Shown in pieces: positions 16,538 through 27,000 of a stretch of 64,000 bases of DNA. Source of the DNA: Microseira wollei NIES-4236 (GTDB lineage: Bacteria > Cyanobacteriota > Cyanobacteriia > Cyanobacteriales > Aerosakkonemataceae); assembly GCF_020521235.1 (NCBI RefSeq), contig NZ_BLAY01000008.1, positions 1-64,000 of the forward strand. The letters are read 5' to 3'. The notes under the pieces are model-generated. The model was given only the letters and a program-made list of their open reading frames with translations. It was not told where the DNA came from and ran no database searches. Made by a program: the position numbers and the translations under genes. Numbering within the stretch: position 1 is the first letter of the stretch; each line of letters begins with the position of its first letter.

Positions 16538-17104
16538 ATGACAGATCAATCAGAGTCACAATCAGTCCCTGCTCCTCTGCGGCAAATCGCCAGGACTTTT
16601 AGCACAACCGGCTGGATTAGCTTCTGGTCTCAGGTAGTGCTAGGAGTGATTTCAGGCGTAGTCTTGCTGGTGTGGTCAGCGTTCGGTCGCAACACCACAG
16701 CCAATAATCCCGGAACGGGTTTTGGCGCCTTTTTAGCGGTTTGCGGACTGCTGGTGTTGGCTGGCAGCATTTACATGGCTTTCCGCTACACTACCATCGC
16801 CAAACAGTTACAGTCTCCCAATCCCTCCGGGCGCCCTCGCAAAGCCGATACGATTCAAGTTTTGCGCTTGGGATTGTTGGTGAATTTAGCTGGCATGTTA
16901 ATTACGCTTTTCGGTGCCTATGCCATTGTCGGCACCCTGGTGGGAAAGTCGATATCCCAAGGTCAAAACGCTTTTTTAGACCCCAACCGGGTAATCAGCG
17001 CCTTGGATATGTTTGTCGTGCAGGCAAATATTAATACAATCGGCGCTCACTTTGTGGGAATTGTCGCTACACTCTGGCTGCTCCATCGCATCAGCCGGAC
17101 ATAG
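16538..17104 (+). CDS. DUF3611 family membrane protein (TIC21/PIC1-like)
   Basis: A protein of 188 residues with four TM helices and conserved cytosolic segments: RQIARTFSTTGWISFWSQ (before TM1), NPGTGFGAFLAVCGLL (TM2), RKADTIQVLRLGLLVNLAGM (TM3), ALDMFVVQANINTIGAHFVG (TM4). This is the DUF3611 pattern, which includes chloroplast TIC21/PIC1, for which protein-import and iron-uptake roles have both been proposed. ATG 16538 (MTDQSESQ) is favoured over an in-frame upstream start because the conserved region begins shortly after it. Confidence 0.85.
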   Translation: MTDQSESQSVPAPLRQIARTFSTTGWISFWSQVVLGVISGVVLLVWSAFGRNTTANNPGTGFGAFLAVCGLLVLAGSIYMAFRYTTIAKQLQSPNPSGRPRKADTIQVLRLGLLVNLAGMLITLFGAYAIVGTLVGKSISQGQNAFLDPNRVISALDMFVVQANINTIGAHFVGIVATLWLLHRISRT

Positions 17105-17146
17105 ATACGGATAATTTCACTCACAGAACTTACCCACGACGAACCT

Positions 17147-17195
17147 AGAAACCGGGTTTCTGCATATACGATTTTTCATAGAAACCCGGTTTCTT
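17147..17195. terminator. AAACCCGGTTT hairpin after DUF3611
   Basis: AGAAACCGGGTTTC pairs with GAAACCCGGTTTCT across a loop of about 20 nt, 43 nt after the DUF3611 stop. It is a copy of the dispersed AAACCCGGTTT palindrome and could act as a transcription terminator. Confidence 0.5.
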
Positions 17196-17259
17196 GGCGT
17201 CAGTCCTGACTCAGTAGGTAAATTGCTCTCGCCGATGTTTTGCTTAACATATCAAAGCT

Positions 17260-17490
17260 AGTAACGCAAGCTGCTAGTTATAAGTTGTAACATTGGTAAT
17301 TGGTAATTAGATTCATGCCTCAGTCTACTCTTGACAATTACCCCAATCAGAAACCCGGTTTCTGCGTCGATTTCTCGGTGTCAAACGCCAGATTTTTCCG
17401 AGAAACCGGGTTTCTTTAGCGTCAAACCCCCGATTTTTCCGAGAAACCGGGTTTCAATGCCTTGGGATGTAACTAGCAACTTGAGTTAGT
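17260..17490. repeat. TIR-bounded element with nested AACCCGGTTT copies
   Basis: It is bounded by AGTAACGCAAGCTGCTAGTT at the left (17260-17279) and AACTAGCAACTTGAGTTAGT at the right (17471-17490), imperfect inverted repeats shared with 28101-28233 and 46582-46747. This copy is longer because it holds three AAACCCGGTTT palindromes, two of them within a direct repeat of about 40 nt (about 17382-17415 and 17421-17455). The rest of the 17105-17630 spacer holds no gene. Confidence 0.65.
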
Positions 17491-17630
17491 ATTGGCATCA
17501 AAAGTAAGATCTTTTCCCCAGCCGCGCCCAGTTTCTCTCTTCCTCAACTGGGATACAGTAGAGATACCCGCGATCGCACCAGTAGCAAACAGGCTATCCT
17601 AATCTATTGGCAGGTATCTAAGGACAATCG

Positions 17631-18914
17631 GTGCTAGACCTCAAGCAAATACGAGACAATCCACAACAAGTCCAACAACGACTCGATCGTCGCGGCGCGG
17701 GTCAATATGACATCGAGCCGATTTTAGAGTTGGATCGTTCCCAGCGGGAATTAGAAAAAGAACGCAGTCAACTGCAAGCTCGCAGTAACGAAATTGCCAA
17801 ATTAATACCTAAAAAAATTAAAGAGCTTGGCGATGCTAACGCGGCAGAAGTTCAAGCTTTAAAGGAAGAAGGCAACCAAATCAAAACCGAGTTGGGCGAA
17901 CTAGAGCCAAAGGAAAAAGACCTCAAATCCCAAATCCAAGCGCTTTTACTAGCACTGCCCAACTTGCCTGGCGAAGCCACCCCCATCGGCAAAAACGAAG
18001 ACGAAAACGTCGAAGTCCGCCGCTGGGGAGATGAATACATTCCCCAAAATCCCAATATTCTGCCTCACTGGGAAATCGGTGAAAAACTAGGTATTCTCAA
18101 CTCAGAACGCGCGGTTAAAGTGGCCCAAAGTCGCTTTGTGATGCTGATTGGAGCCGGTGCGGCGCTGGAGAGGGCGCTGATTAGCTTCATGCTAGACCGA
18201 CAAACGGCGGCTGGGTATATAGAAGTTCTGCCACCCGTTTTGATTAACAGCCAGTCTCTCACCGCTACGGGGCAGTTGCCCAAATTTGCGGAAGAAAGCT
18301 TTAAATGCGACCCAGATGACCTGTGGTTGGCTCCTACAGCGGAAGTGCCGGTGACAAATCTTTACCGGGATGACACCTTGGAAGCCTCGCAACTGCCGAT
18401 CTATCACTGTGCCTATACGCCTTGTTTTCGGCGGGAAGCGGGGGCTTATGGGCGGGATACAAAAGGGTTAATTCGACTGCACCAATTTAACAAAGTCGAG
18501 TTGGTCAAATTGGTTCATCCCGATAAGTCGGAAGAAGAACATCAAGCCCTAGTTCGGGATGCCGAGGCGATTTTACAGGCATTGCAGCTGCCTTACAGGG
18601 TGATAGAACTTTGTACCGGCGATATCGGCTTTGGGGCGGCAAGGTGTTATGACCTGGAAGTGTGGCTACCCTCGTCGGGTAAATACCGGGAAATTTCCAG
18701 TTGTTCCAATTTTGGCGATTTTCAGGCGCGGCGGGGCAATATTCGGTTCAAGGAAGCGGGGAAGAAAGGCACTCAGTTTGTCCATACCCTCAACGGTTCC
18801 GGACTGGCGGTGGGGCGTACAATGGCGGCAATATTGGAAAATTACCAACAACCCGATGGCACGATCCGGATACCGGAAGCGCTACAACCATATCTGAAGC
18901 GGGATGTGCTGTGA
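17631..18914 (+). CDS. serS: seryl-tRNA synthetase
   Basis: A class II synthetase of 427 residues that charges tRNA-Ser. The N-terminal helical-hairpin tRNA arm spans about 1-105 (coiled coil with [15 protein letters not shown]). The catalytic core shows [10 protein letters not shown] (serine pocket), motif 2 [18 protein letters not shown], the [20 protein letters not shown] region, and motif 3 [19 protein letters not shown]. The GTG start at 17631 ([11 protein letters not shown]) has AAGGA 8 nt upstream. It is followed by rseP after 56 nt, apparently in one operon. Confidence 0.97.
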   Translation: MLDLKQIRDNPQQVQQRLDRRGAGQYDIEPILELDRSQRELEKERSQLQARSNEIAKLIPKKIKELGDANAAEVQALKEEGNQIKTELGELEPKEKDLKSQIQALLLALPNLPGEATPIGKNEDENVEVRRWGDEYIPQNPNILPHWEIGEKLGILNSERAVKVAQSRFVMLIGAGAALERALISFMLDRQTAAGYIEVLPPVLINSQSLTATGQLPKFAEESFKCDPDDLWLAPTAEVPVTNLYRDDTLEASQLPIYHCAYTPCFRREAGAYGRDTKGLIRLHQFNKVELVKLVHPDKSEEEHQALVRDAEAILQALQLPYRVIELCTGDIGFGAARCYDLEVWLPSSGKYREISSCSNFGDFQARRGNIRFKEAGKKGTQFVHTLNGSGLAVGRTMAAILENYQQPDGTIRIPEALQPYLKRDVL

Positions 18915-18970
18915 AGCACAGTTCTTTAGAATGTAAGGAAACGTGTAGCGGAGTTTAGTTAAATTTATCT

Positions 18971-20299
18971 ATGTCAGTATTGGCAGCGATCGCAGTCCTG
19001 GCTCTCCTGATCTTGGTACACGAACTAGGTCACTTTATGGCAGCTCGCCTTCAGGGAATTCACGCTAACCGCTTCTCCCTGGGTTTTGGCCCGGTTTTGT
19101 GGAAATATCAAGGCCCGGAAACCGAATACGCTATCCGAGCATTTCCTTTAGGCGGTTTTGTCGGCTTCCCCGATGATGACCCCGATAGTACTATCCCACC
19201 CAATGACCCCAATCTACTCCGCAACCGACCGATTTTAGACAGGGCGATTGTGATTAGTGCCGGAGTGATTGCTAACCTGATCTTTGCTTACTTAGTCATA
19301 CTGCTACAGTTTGGTATCTTGGGAATACCAGCAGCAAGTAAGCCAGGGATTTTGATTCCTCAACTGATTGCCGAAGTCAGCGAAGTTAGTCCCACAGCTG
19401 CTAATGCCGGGATAAAACCAGGTGACACAATCTTGGTTGATGGTAAAAATTTTGAATTCTCTTGGGAGCGGGAAAAAAACCAAGGAGAATTGGTTGCCAC
19501 AACTTCAAGCAAGCAAATAAAGTTGCTTGTCAGCCGTAAAAACGAGAAAGAGCCAAAGGCAGTCTATCTAACTCCTAAACTAGGAGCAGATGGTAAGGGT
19601 CACATGGGTATTAATCTGGCTCCCACGGCGGCAGTTAAAGCAGGAATCAAACCAAACGACGCGATCTTGGCAGCAAATGGCAAGTCGTTTGGTACTTCTT
19701 TAAATGGCATCCAAGAATTCAGGGAATTAATCAGAAATAGTTCAGGCCAGCCAATTGATCTGCTCGTGCAGCGGGGCGAGCAAAAACTATCTTTGAACGT
19801 GACTCCTGAACCAACAACAAAAGGCTTCCGCATTGGAGTTCCTCTAACCTTTAACGGGGAACAGGTGTACAGTCGAACCAAAAATGCGTTCCAGCTTTTT
19901 AGTGCGGCTGCTGAAAGATTTCAGCAGACAGTTACTTTGACAATTAATGGATTTGGACAGCTGATCGGTAACTTCAAAGAAACAGCAGAACAAGTGGCAG
20001 GGCCAGTTAAAATTGTGGAAATTGGTGCTAAATTAGCCCAGGAAAATGCAGCTTACTTGTTTAATTTTGCCGCTTTAATCAGCATCAACCTGGCGATTAT
20101 CAACATTTTGCCCTTGCCAGCACTCGATGGCGGTCAATTAGCATTTTTACTGATTGAAGGCATTCGGGGTAAGCCATTGCCAACTAAAATTCAAGATGGG
20201 GTGATGCAGACAGGTCTGATGCTACTGTTGGGACTGGGAATCTTTCTGATTGTCCGAGATACTGCTAACTTGGAAGGAGTCCAAAGGTTATTCCGGTGA
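18971..20299 (+). CDS. rseP: RIP/site-2 metalloprotease, RseP family
   Basis: An intramembrane zinc protease of 442 residues. HELGH (H17, E18, H21) lies in TM1, the FPLGGFVGFP strand follows, and the third-ligand motif NILPLPALDGGQ lies in the C-terminal TM region. Two PDZ-like segments lie between (NAGIKPGDTILVDG and KAGIKPNDAILAANG), so it is longer than single-PDZ homologues. By analogy it cleaves TM helices of anti-sigma factors or signal-peptide remnants; its substrate here is unknown. Its stop overlaps the nth start. Confidence 0.93.
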   Translation: MSVLAAIAVLALLILVHELGHFMAARLQGIHANRFSLGFGPVLWKYQGPETEYAIRAFPLGGFVGFPDDDPDSTIPPNDPNLLRNRPILDRAIVISAGVIANLIFAYLVILLQFGILGIPAASKPGILIPQLIAEVSEVSPTAANAGIKPGDTILVDGKNFEFSWEREKNQGELVATTSSKQIKLLVSRKNEKEPKAVYLTPKLGADGKGHMGINLAPTAAVKAGIKPNDAILAANGKSFGTSLNGIQEFRELIRNSSGQPIDLLVQRGEQKLSLNVTPEPTTKGFRIGVPLTFNGEQVYSRTKNAFQLFSAAAERFQQTVTLTINGFGQLIGNFKETAEQVAGPVKIVEIGAKLAQENAAYLFNFAALISINLAIINILPLPALDGGQLAFLLIEGIRGKPLPTKIQDGVMQTGLMLLLGLGIFLIVRDTANLEGVQRLFR

Positions 20300-21012
20300 G
20301 CATTATCCGCAAGTGGTCGTCTAAGCAGCAGCGCGCGTTAGAGATACTGATTCGCCTCAAGCGACTTTATCCCAACGCGACTTGTACGCTTAACTACGAG
20401 ACGCCAGTGCAGCTGTTAGTAGCAACGATTCTTTCTGCTCAGTGTACCGATGAGCGGGTGAATCAGGTGACGCCTCTGTTGTTTGGCAGGTTTCCCGATG
20501 CCGTCGCGATCGCGACGGCAGATTTAGCAGAATTAGAAACCCTAGTCCGTTCTACCGGCTTTTATCGCAATAAAGCTAAAAATATTCAAGCAGCTTGCCG
20601 CATGATAATGGAAAAATTTGGCGGCAAGGTGCCCAAAAGGATGGAACAGTTGCTGGAATTGCCAGGAGTGGCGCGTAAAACCGCAAATGTTGTCCTCGCT
20701 CACGCCTACGGCATAAATCAAGGCGTCACGGTAGACACCCACGTCAAGCGCCTGAGTAACCGTCTCGGTTTAACGGAACATGCAGACCCCATCCGCATCG
20801 AGCGCGATTTAATCCGCTTATTACCGCAGCCTGACTGGGAAAACTGGTCAATTCGACTAATTTACCACGGTCGGGCTGTTTGTACGGCGAGAAATCCCAA
20901 ATGCGACGCTTGCGCCCTTGCCGATCTTTGTCCTGCGGCAAATTTACCCCAAATCGATTCCCCTGTCCAGGAAACTAAATCCTCTGGTATTGTACCCGCC
21001 GCGAAACGCTAA
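20296..21012 (+). CDS. nth: endonuclease III (base-excision DNA glycosylase/AP lyase)
   Basis: A 238-residue HhH-GPD glycosylase that removes oxidised pyrimidines. [12 protein letters not shown] is at the N-terminus, the helix-hairpin-helix is [32 protein letters not shown] carries the catalytic Asp, and the [4Fe-4S] ligands are C-X6-C-X2-C-X5-C in [20 protein letters not shown] 20296 overlaps the rseP stop by 4 nt (GTGA), implying translational coupling. Confidence 0.96.
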   Translation: MSIIRKWSSKQQRALEILIRLKRLYPNATCTLNYETPVQLLVATILSAQCTDERVNQVTPLLFGRFPDAVAIATADLAELETLVRSTGFYRNKAKNIQAACRMIMEKFGGKVPKRMEQLLELPGVARKTANVVLAHAYGINQGVTVDTHVKRLSNRLGLTEHADPIRIERDLIRLLPQPDWENWSIRLIYHGRAVCTARNPKCDACALADLCPAANLPQIDSPVQETKSSGIVPAAKR

Positions 21013-21058
21013 GATAGAAAATGCTGTCTTCACAGATTCAAAACAACAAGCACCATTC

Positions 21059-21361
21059 ATGGCTAAAAAAAGCATGATCGAGCGCGAGAAAAGACGCGCT
21101 AAACTCGCAGAAAAGTATGGCGATAAGCGGGAAGAATTGAAGGAACAGTTTGCCCAAGCGACTTCCCAAGGGGAAAAGCTGGAAATTCACCGCCAAATTC
21201 AACAACTACCCCGTAACAGCTCTCGTACCCGCCAGCGGAATCGCTGCTGGGTCACGGGTCGTCCTAGAGGATATTATCGGGATTTTGGTCTGTCGCGCAA
21301 CGTCCTGCGCGAGTGGGCGCATAAAGGTTTGCTTCCCGGTGTGGTCAAGTCTAGCTGGTAG
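21059..21361 (+). CDS. rpsN: 30S ribosomal protein S14
   Basis: A protein of 100 residues: [20 protein letters not shown], the central [19 protein letters not shown], then [19 protein letters not shown] and a KSSW terminus. It is the long form without the zinc CXXC...CXXC set. The frame extends upstream to 20918, overlapping nth, but ATG 21059 gives the exact family N-terminus. Confidence 0.97.
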   Translation: MAKKSMIEREKRRAKLAEKYGDKREELKEQFAQATSQGEKLEIHRQIQQLPRNSSRTRQRNRCWVTGRPRGYYRDFGLSRNVLREWAHKGLLPGVVKSSW

Positions 21362-21370
21362 CTGGATTTT

Positions 21371-21450
21371 GGTAATTGGTAATTGCTAATTGCTAATTGC
21401 TCATAGCTAATTGGTAATTAGCTATGACCGATGACCTATAACCTATTACC
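21371..21450. repeat. TTGGTAA/TTGCTAA short repeats
   Basis: Tandem heptamers GGTAATT/GCTAATT and a TATGACC-type repeat (CTATGACCGATGACCTATAACC) follow the rpsN stop. The TATGACC version also occurs at about 48285-48315. Confidence 0.55.
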
Positions 21451-21461
21451 AAGTCTAAAAT

Positions 21462-21791
21462 TCATTGTCCGCAGCAGCGCTCAATGCCTAGACTGTCTAA
21501 AAGCAGGTCGCTTACAGCATTAGCGATCGCAAACTCGCTGTAAAAACTGTTGGAAAAGTCAAACGCCTGCATCTCCGTTACAATCGCGATTACGAGCGAT
21601 CCCAGGTCATTTTCCCCCTCCATTCGGTGTCGGATGTAGATCTGGGTAGCTCGGCGAGCAATCTCCTGATTCACCGCTTCCGGGATAAACTCTCGATTAA
21701 GCCAATTTAGCAATGTATTTTGCAACCATTCTCCTTCTTGCTGCGGATTTTGGCTAGCGGGTAGTGTAATTGGCGGGATTGGTTCTGACAT
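21462..21791 (-). CDS. conserved hypothetical protein, 109 aa
   Basis: A soluble, mostly helical, acidic protein: MSEPIPPITLPASQNPQQEG, then WLQNTLLNWLNREFIPEAVN, ARRATQIYIRHRMEGENDLG, IVTEMQAFDFSNSFYSEFAI and an ERCCGQ end with adjacent cysteines. The ATG start is clear. I do not recognise a named family, though it reads like a cyanobacterial conserved protein. It stands alone on the minus strand between rpsN and another hypothetical. Confidence 0.75.
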   Translation of the reverse strand: MSEPIPPITLPASQNPQQEGEWLQNTLLNWLNREFIPEAVNQEIARRATQIYIRHRMEGENDLGSLVIAIVTEMQAFDFSNSFYSEFAIANAVSDLLLDSLGIERCCGQ

Positions 21792-21878
21792 GATTGCTAA
21801 CCATCCTGACGACTTGACAAGTTATACGGTTGAAATTCCTATTTAATTTTAATTTAACAATTTGGCCTCAGATCGCCG

Positions 21879-22310
21879 TCAGTCTTGTACAACGGTAACT
21901 AGGGGTGGCTTTTCATCTTCTTTGGTTTGTTTTGAGGTATCTTCAATAATCTTGGCTTTGACCAATTCAGCAAACATTTGATTAATGGAAAATCTCAAAG
22001 CATTTGAATGGTGTTGATAGCAAACTTGATAAATTCTTTGTTTGGTATAAGTTCGGGTTGGTTTATTGTATATTTTATTCAGCTTGGTTTGTACTGATAC
22101 GTCTGGAGTAGAATTTTCATACCAATATAACTTATAAATGTGACCGGATTCGTAGGAAACAGTGAGCATAGCCTCATCACTACCCAGAAGGTGTAAAGTA
22201 TAAACATTATCTTTTTTCTTGATTTGGCAATAGCCCCAATCTTTCTGGGTTTTATTGAGGAGATTGGTTAAAGTACTCTCAAGGAGTGGAACTTGCTCAA
22301 ACTTTTTCAT
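21879..22310 (-). CDS. hypothetical protein, 143 aa
   Basis: A soluble, lysine-rich protein with a likely alpha/beta fold: KFEQVPLLESTLTNLLNKTQ, DWGYCQIKKKDNVYTLHLLG, MLTVSYESGHIYKLYWYEN, then a helical segment (TKQRIYQVCYQHHSNALRFS) and a charged tail. The family is not recognised. It has lower GC than its neighbours. Confidence 0.65.
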   Translation of the reverse strand: MKKFEQVPLLESTLTNLLNKTQKDWGYCQIKKKDNVYTLHLLGSDEAMLTVSYESGHIYKLYWYENSTPDVSVQTKLNKIYNKPTRTYTKQRIYQVCYQHHSNALRFSINQMFAELVKAKIIEDTSKQTKEDEKPPLVTVVQD

Positions 22311-22394
22311 AGCATTAAAGCTTGGGTTTAAACCGGCTTTTTATAGACAAATTAATTGTAGCTTAGTAAAAATATTACCAGAATCAGCCGATAT

Positions 22395-22970
22395 ATGCAG
22401 CTTGATATTACCGCAATAATCGAGGGATATGCTCAGGGATACTTCCTCATGGCAGATGAAACGGGCAATTTGGGGTGGTATTATAGCCGCAAGCGGGCGC
22501 TAATTCCCTTGGACTCACGGTTTCGCTACCCGAAGTCGCTGCGTCGGGTGCTGAATAGCGATCGGTTCACCGTAGCCATTAACCAAGATTTTAAAGCCGT
22601 CGTTGCCGGATGTGCTGGCAGGGAAAGCACCTGGATCTCCAGGGAGTTACAGGAGATTTACTGGGCGCTTTATCAAAGGGGAATTGCTCAAAGCTTTGAA
22701 ACTTGGGAAGGAGATCGACTCGCAGGAGGGATTTTAGGAATTGTCATCGGGGGCGCTTTTATCGGCGAATCGATGTTTTACCGCATTCCAGAAGGGTCGA
22801 AAGTAGCAATGGTAAAGTTAGTACAACGACTGCGGGAGCGGGGGTTCGTCCTGTTTGATGCCCAGATGAACAACCCCCATCTAGAAAGATTTGGAGCCTT
22901 TTCTGTTACAGAAAAAGAATATCAAACCCTGCTCGAACAAGCTCTAAGTCGTCGTTGTTCTTTACTCTAG
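22395..22970 (+). CDS. aat: leucyl/phenylalanyl-tRNA--protein transferase
   Basis: A 191-residue transferase that adds Leu or Phe from aminoacyl-tRNA to N-terminal Arg or Lys, feeding proteins to ClpS/ClpAP in the N-degron pathway. Visible features are [68 protein letters not shown] and [19 protein letters not shown]. It lacks the N-terminal subdomain of the roughly 230-residue E. coli enzyme. It is convergent with the DUF3598 gene; the 3' ends overlap by 9 nt. Confidence 0.92.
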   Translation: MQLDITAIIEGYAQGYFLMADETGNLGWYYSRKRALIPLDSRFRYPKSLRRVLNSDRFTVAINQDFKAVVAGCAGRESTWISRELQEIYWALYQRGIAQSFETWEGDRLAGGILGIVIGGAFIGESMFYRIPEGSKVAMVKLVQRLRERGFVLFDAQMNNPHLERFGAFSVTEKEYQTLLEQALSRRCSLL

Positions 22971-23870
22971 GGTATTGCTAGCAGCTACCTTAGATTCAGT
23001 TACTAGGGTTAAACTCACCCATCCACCCTTGGCGTCGTAACTGCGAATTATCCGCTGTCGTTGGTTAGGTGCGTGCATCCAACCCAGTTCTAGGATAAAG
23101 GCTTGACGGTTCTTAATTTGCCAGGGGCAGTTAGAAGAAGCACCGTTAGGTAACAACAAGACTTGTACGGGTTGGGAACCTTGGTCAAAATAGAGTAATT
23201 TGCCATCAATTCTGGCAGATGAGGTGATGGTGCGATTGCCAAAACTAAGTTGCTGCACCAAACGACCGGCATCATTAAGATAAATTTGCAGTTTAGTGGG
23301 ATAGATATCAGGCGATCGCAAGTCAGGATAAATCGTTATAGCTTGTCCCTGCCATTCGCCCAACAGGTCGTCTACAGTTAAATTAGGCTGTTCTGCCACT
23401 GTAGGGGGATTGGGGCTGTTATTTTCACCCCTCAGTTTTTCCCGAATCAGGGTGATTTTCTCTAGCTGAGAATTGCGATTATACATTTGTAGCAGGCGCA
23501 GACGGCGATCGCTCTCAATTAAGCCTAACTCAGCACCGAATTCAGAAAAGGGTGAAAACTGCATCGAACCTTGGGAAAAAGCACCGTTGTTGAAAAACAA
23601 GATGCTGCGATTGAGAGAACTGTACTCTAGAACCAACTCCTGTGGTTCTAGTTCTCCCGTGGAACTGGTTAAAGGAAGATAGCGACGCACTAGCTGGCGG
23701 ATCGTCTTATTGTCGTTCAATCCTTGGAGAGAAACTACCGTAGGTGTGTCTTCAAGTAATTCTCCCTGAGGTGAGAAGCTGGTAAACGAACCCTGCCAGA
23801 CACCTAGATTTTGTAGCAAACATTCCCATTGCGATCGCAAGGCTTGTCCATATATATCCCACTCTCCCAT
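22962..23870 (-). CDS. DUF3598 family protein (calycin-like)
   Basis: A protein of 302 residues with two beta-barrel halves: residues 1-150 ([40 protein letters not shown]) and 165-302 ([60 protein letters not shown]). The WxxxLxxxGxWxGxFxxFSPxG start fits the cyanobacterial DUF3598 family, related to lipocalin/CpcT-like bilin lyase folds. The function is unknown. Confidence 0.75.
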   Translation of the reverse strand: MGEWDIYGQALRSQWECLLQNLGVWQGSFTSFSPQGELLEDTPTVVSLQGLNDNKTIRQLVRRYLPLTSSTGELEPQELVLEYSSLNRSILFFNNGAFSQGSMQFSPFSEFGAELGLIESDRRLRLLQMYNRNSQLEKITLIREKLRGENNSPNPPTVAEQPNLTVDDLLGEWQGQAITIYPDLRSPDIYPTKLQIYLNDAGRLVQQLSFGNRTITSSARIDGKLLYFDQGSQPVQVLLLPNGASSNCPWQIKNRQAFILELGWMHAPNQRQRIIRSYDAKGGWVSLTLVTESKVAASNTLE

Positions 23871-24077
23871 CGGTTCAACTCCAGATTCACCAACTTTCTG
23901 CGGGTAAATTACTAAGTATTATCGCTTACCATTCACCCCAAGGCTTTCCAGGCTAAGGATTGACCCCAGACACCTTCGGCCTAAAATTGACTACAAATAG
24001 GCATTATTACGGAAATATTAGTTGAGCGTAAACAGAAACATTAAAGTATATGACGTGGGTAGTGAGGAGTTTCAGAA

Positions 24078-27000
24078 ATGGTATTTATCGTCGGCACGCT
24101 CAATAGCGATTTTCTGATTGGGACAGCAGAGAATGATACAATTCTCGGTCTCGCTGGGAATGACACGGTGCTGGGACAGGACGGTAACGACCAGCTATTC
24201 GGCTTTGAAAACAACGACATCCTCTACGGCACTAGGGGCAACGATACTCTCCGGGGAGGTCAAGACAACGACCAGCTGTACGGAGGTCAAGACAAGGACC
24301 AGCTGTACGGAGACAAGGGAAATGACACGGTTTCCGGCGACCAAGGCAGCGACACAATATATGGTTTAGACGATAACGACCTGCTATTTGGCGGTCAACA
24401 AGATGACGTTGTCTTTGGCAACAAGGGTAACGATACCATCCGAGGCGGTAAAGATAACGATCTGCTGCGGGGAGGCAGGGACAACGATGAACTGCATGGC
24501 GATCTGGGTAACGATAGCCTGTATGGCGATCTGGATAACGACTTCCTCTTTGGCAGTGACGGAAACGACTTTATATCCGCTAACCAAGGCAACGACACCA
24601 TCAATGGCAACATGGGCAACGACACCGCCTATGGGGGTCAAGGTAACGACATAGTGCGGGGAGGAATGCAAAATGACTCCCTGTTTGGAGATAAGGGCCT
24701 TGACACCTTATACGGAGATTTGGGTGACGACACGGTCTATGGCGGTGCCGATAGCGACTTGATATTCGGCGACCAAGGTGAAGAAAGTAAATTTGGCGGC
24801 ACAGGTAACGATGTCCTGTTCGGCAACGAAGGGAACGACACGATATTTGGCCTTGGCGGTAGCGACATCTTCTACGGCAACCTTGGGGATGACCTGCTTG
24901 TGGGCAACATGGCTCAGGACACCCTCTATGGCGGACAGGACGACGATACACTGCGGGGAGGGATGGAAAGCGATCGCTTGTTTGGCGACAAAGGCAGCGA
25001 CGTTCTCTACGGCGACCTTGGTGCCGATACCCTCACGGGCGATGTAGCAGGCGACACCATCAGCGACACCTTCGTTATCGGTCGGGTAAGCGGCATAACG
25101 GGTGCTACAACTAAAACAACCGGCGGCGCCAAACGAGAAGATGCCGACGTTATTACTGACTTTCAAGCTTGTATCGATTTCATCTCGCTGACCGGCGGTC
25201 TAACTTACGACAATTTAAATATCTTCCAAGGAACCGGCGCTGACGCCGCCAACACGATTATTCAGGATAAAGGCACGGGCGAGTTTTTAGTCGTTTTGCA
25301 AGGGTTTAGGAGGGAAAAAATTGATGGCACTTCGTTCATCCCAGCAGGGCCTCCGGATGTGCGGATTATAGCCACCGATGGCTTTGCAACCGAAGCTTCC
25401 ATCGGCAGTCCCATAGATACAGGCGAGTTCACAATTTCCTTACCTTGTCCTGCAGAAAAAGCGCTGCCCATAAATTACACCATTTCAGGGACAGCCACCA
25501 AAGACACCGACTACAACCCCTTAAGCGGTGTTGTCATTATTCCAGCCGGATCAAACACTGTCACGATTCCGATTATCCCCCTCGGCGATACTTTAGCGGG
25601 TGAAGGTAATGAAACCGTGACGCTAACCCTGGTTGATCTTCCCGGTTACAACCCGCAAACCCCCTTGACCGCTACGGTGAACATTGCCGATGGGCCAGTT
25701 GTACAACCCGGTGCGCTACCGATTGTTTTTGTCACCGCACCTGACCCGACTGCATTTGAACAGGGATCTAAAGCCGGTACGTTTCAATTCTCGCGCACTG
25801 GTGGCGATACCAGTAAAGACCTCACGATCAATTACACCGTTAGTGGCACAGCTTCTAGCGATGACTTTAACGCCGGTGTACTGACGGGTGCAATTACTAT
25901 CAAAGCAGGTAAAACCGTCTCCGAATTGATTCAAATTGTACCCACTAATGCGGGTGGCAGCGAACCAAACGAAACGGTGACGGTCAGCATCGGTCGAAAT
26001 AGCGATTACATTGTAGCTGCGCCAGATACAGCGACGGTCAACATTCTGGATGGGCAACCGCTGGATCTAAACCAAGAGGGAGACATCCTTATATTTGACC
26101 AGAACGGCGGCTTCCGGGGTGGTCGCAATACCATTACGGATGCGGTCACCTTTGCTCAAAATAACGACATCATTTTTCTGCGCGCAGGTACATACAATAA
26201 CAACCCTGGCGATGCAACGATTACTATCAATAAACCGTTGACGTTCCGCGGACCGAATGCGGGGACAAACCCCACCAACGGGGTAACAACGAACCCGGCA
26301 ATTGTAACCGTCGGCACAGCAAATCAACCAGTTTTTCAGGTTGTTTCTGGCAATAACGTCACGTTTGAAGGGTTGCGGATTCGCACCAATGGGCAGAATG
26401 CCATTCGATACCAGGTCACAGAAGCCAATAGTCAACCCAATAATAATATCGTCATTCGTCAAAATGAATTTGACGGAGCTGGACCTGCAGATAGCGGTAT
26501 TATCTATTTAGACTTTTTGGGTCAAGCAAATTCATCGGCAAGAATCTCAGAAAACTTGATCCGCGATGTCACGACAACCGCCGACGTTACAAGTGGAATC
26601 CAGGCATTTCGCATTAGCGGTAATACGGTAATTTCCGATAACTTGATCGCTAACCTAACCGGACCGGGAATCGCCGCCGACGCGCTCACTGGCGCTGTGA
26701 ATACCAATCTAATTGCCAACAATAGGGTCAGCAATGTAGGAGAACAAGGGATTCAGCTTGCCGGTGGCAACGCCAATATTACAAACAACAAAGTCACCAA
26801 CGCCAACACCACCAGTGGGGCAGATCGAGGCGGGATCCGACTGCGAAATTCCGGTTTAAACCCTGCCATCAATCTAGGAACCGCAAACGTTACCGGCAAC
26901 GTCATCACCAATTCGTTCAACGGTATATCTATTAGAGACGGAGACAATATCACCGGAACTGTTAACGTCAATCGAAATAACCTGATTGGCAATACGAATG

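Noticed and set aside
24384-25166. Several long antisense and alternate-frame ORFs inside the RTX gene
   Set aside because: Shadows caused by the nonapeptide repeat period; the main frame has clear GNDTxxGxxGxD motifs.
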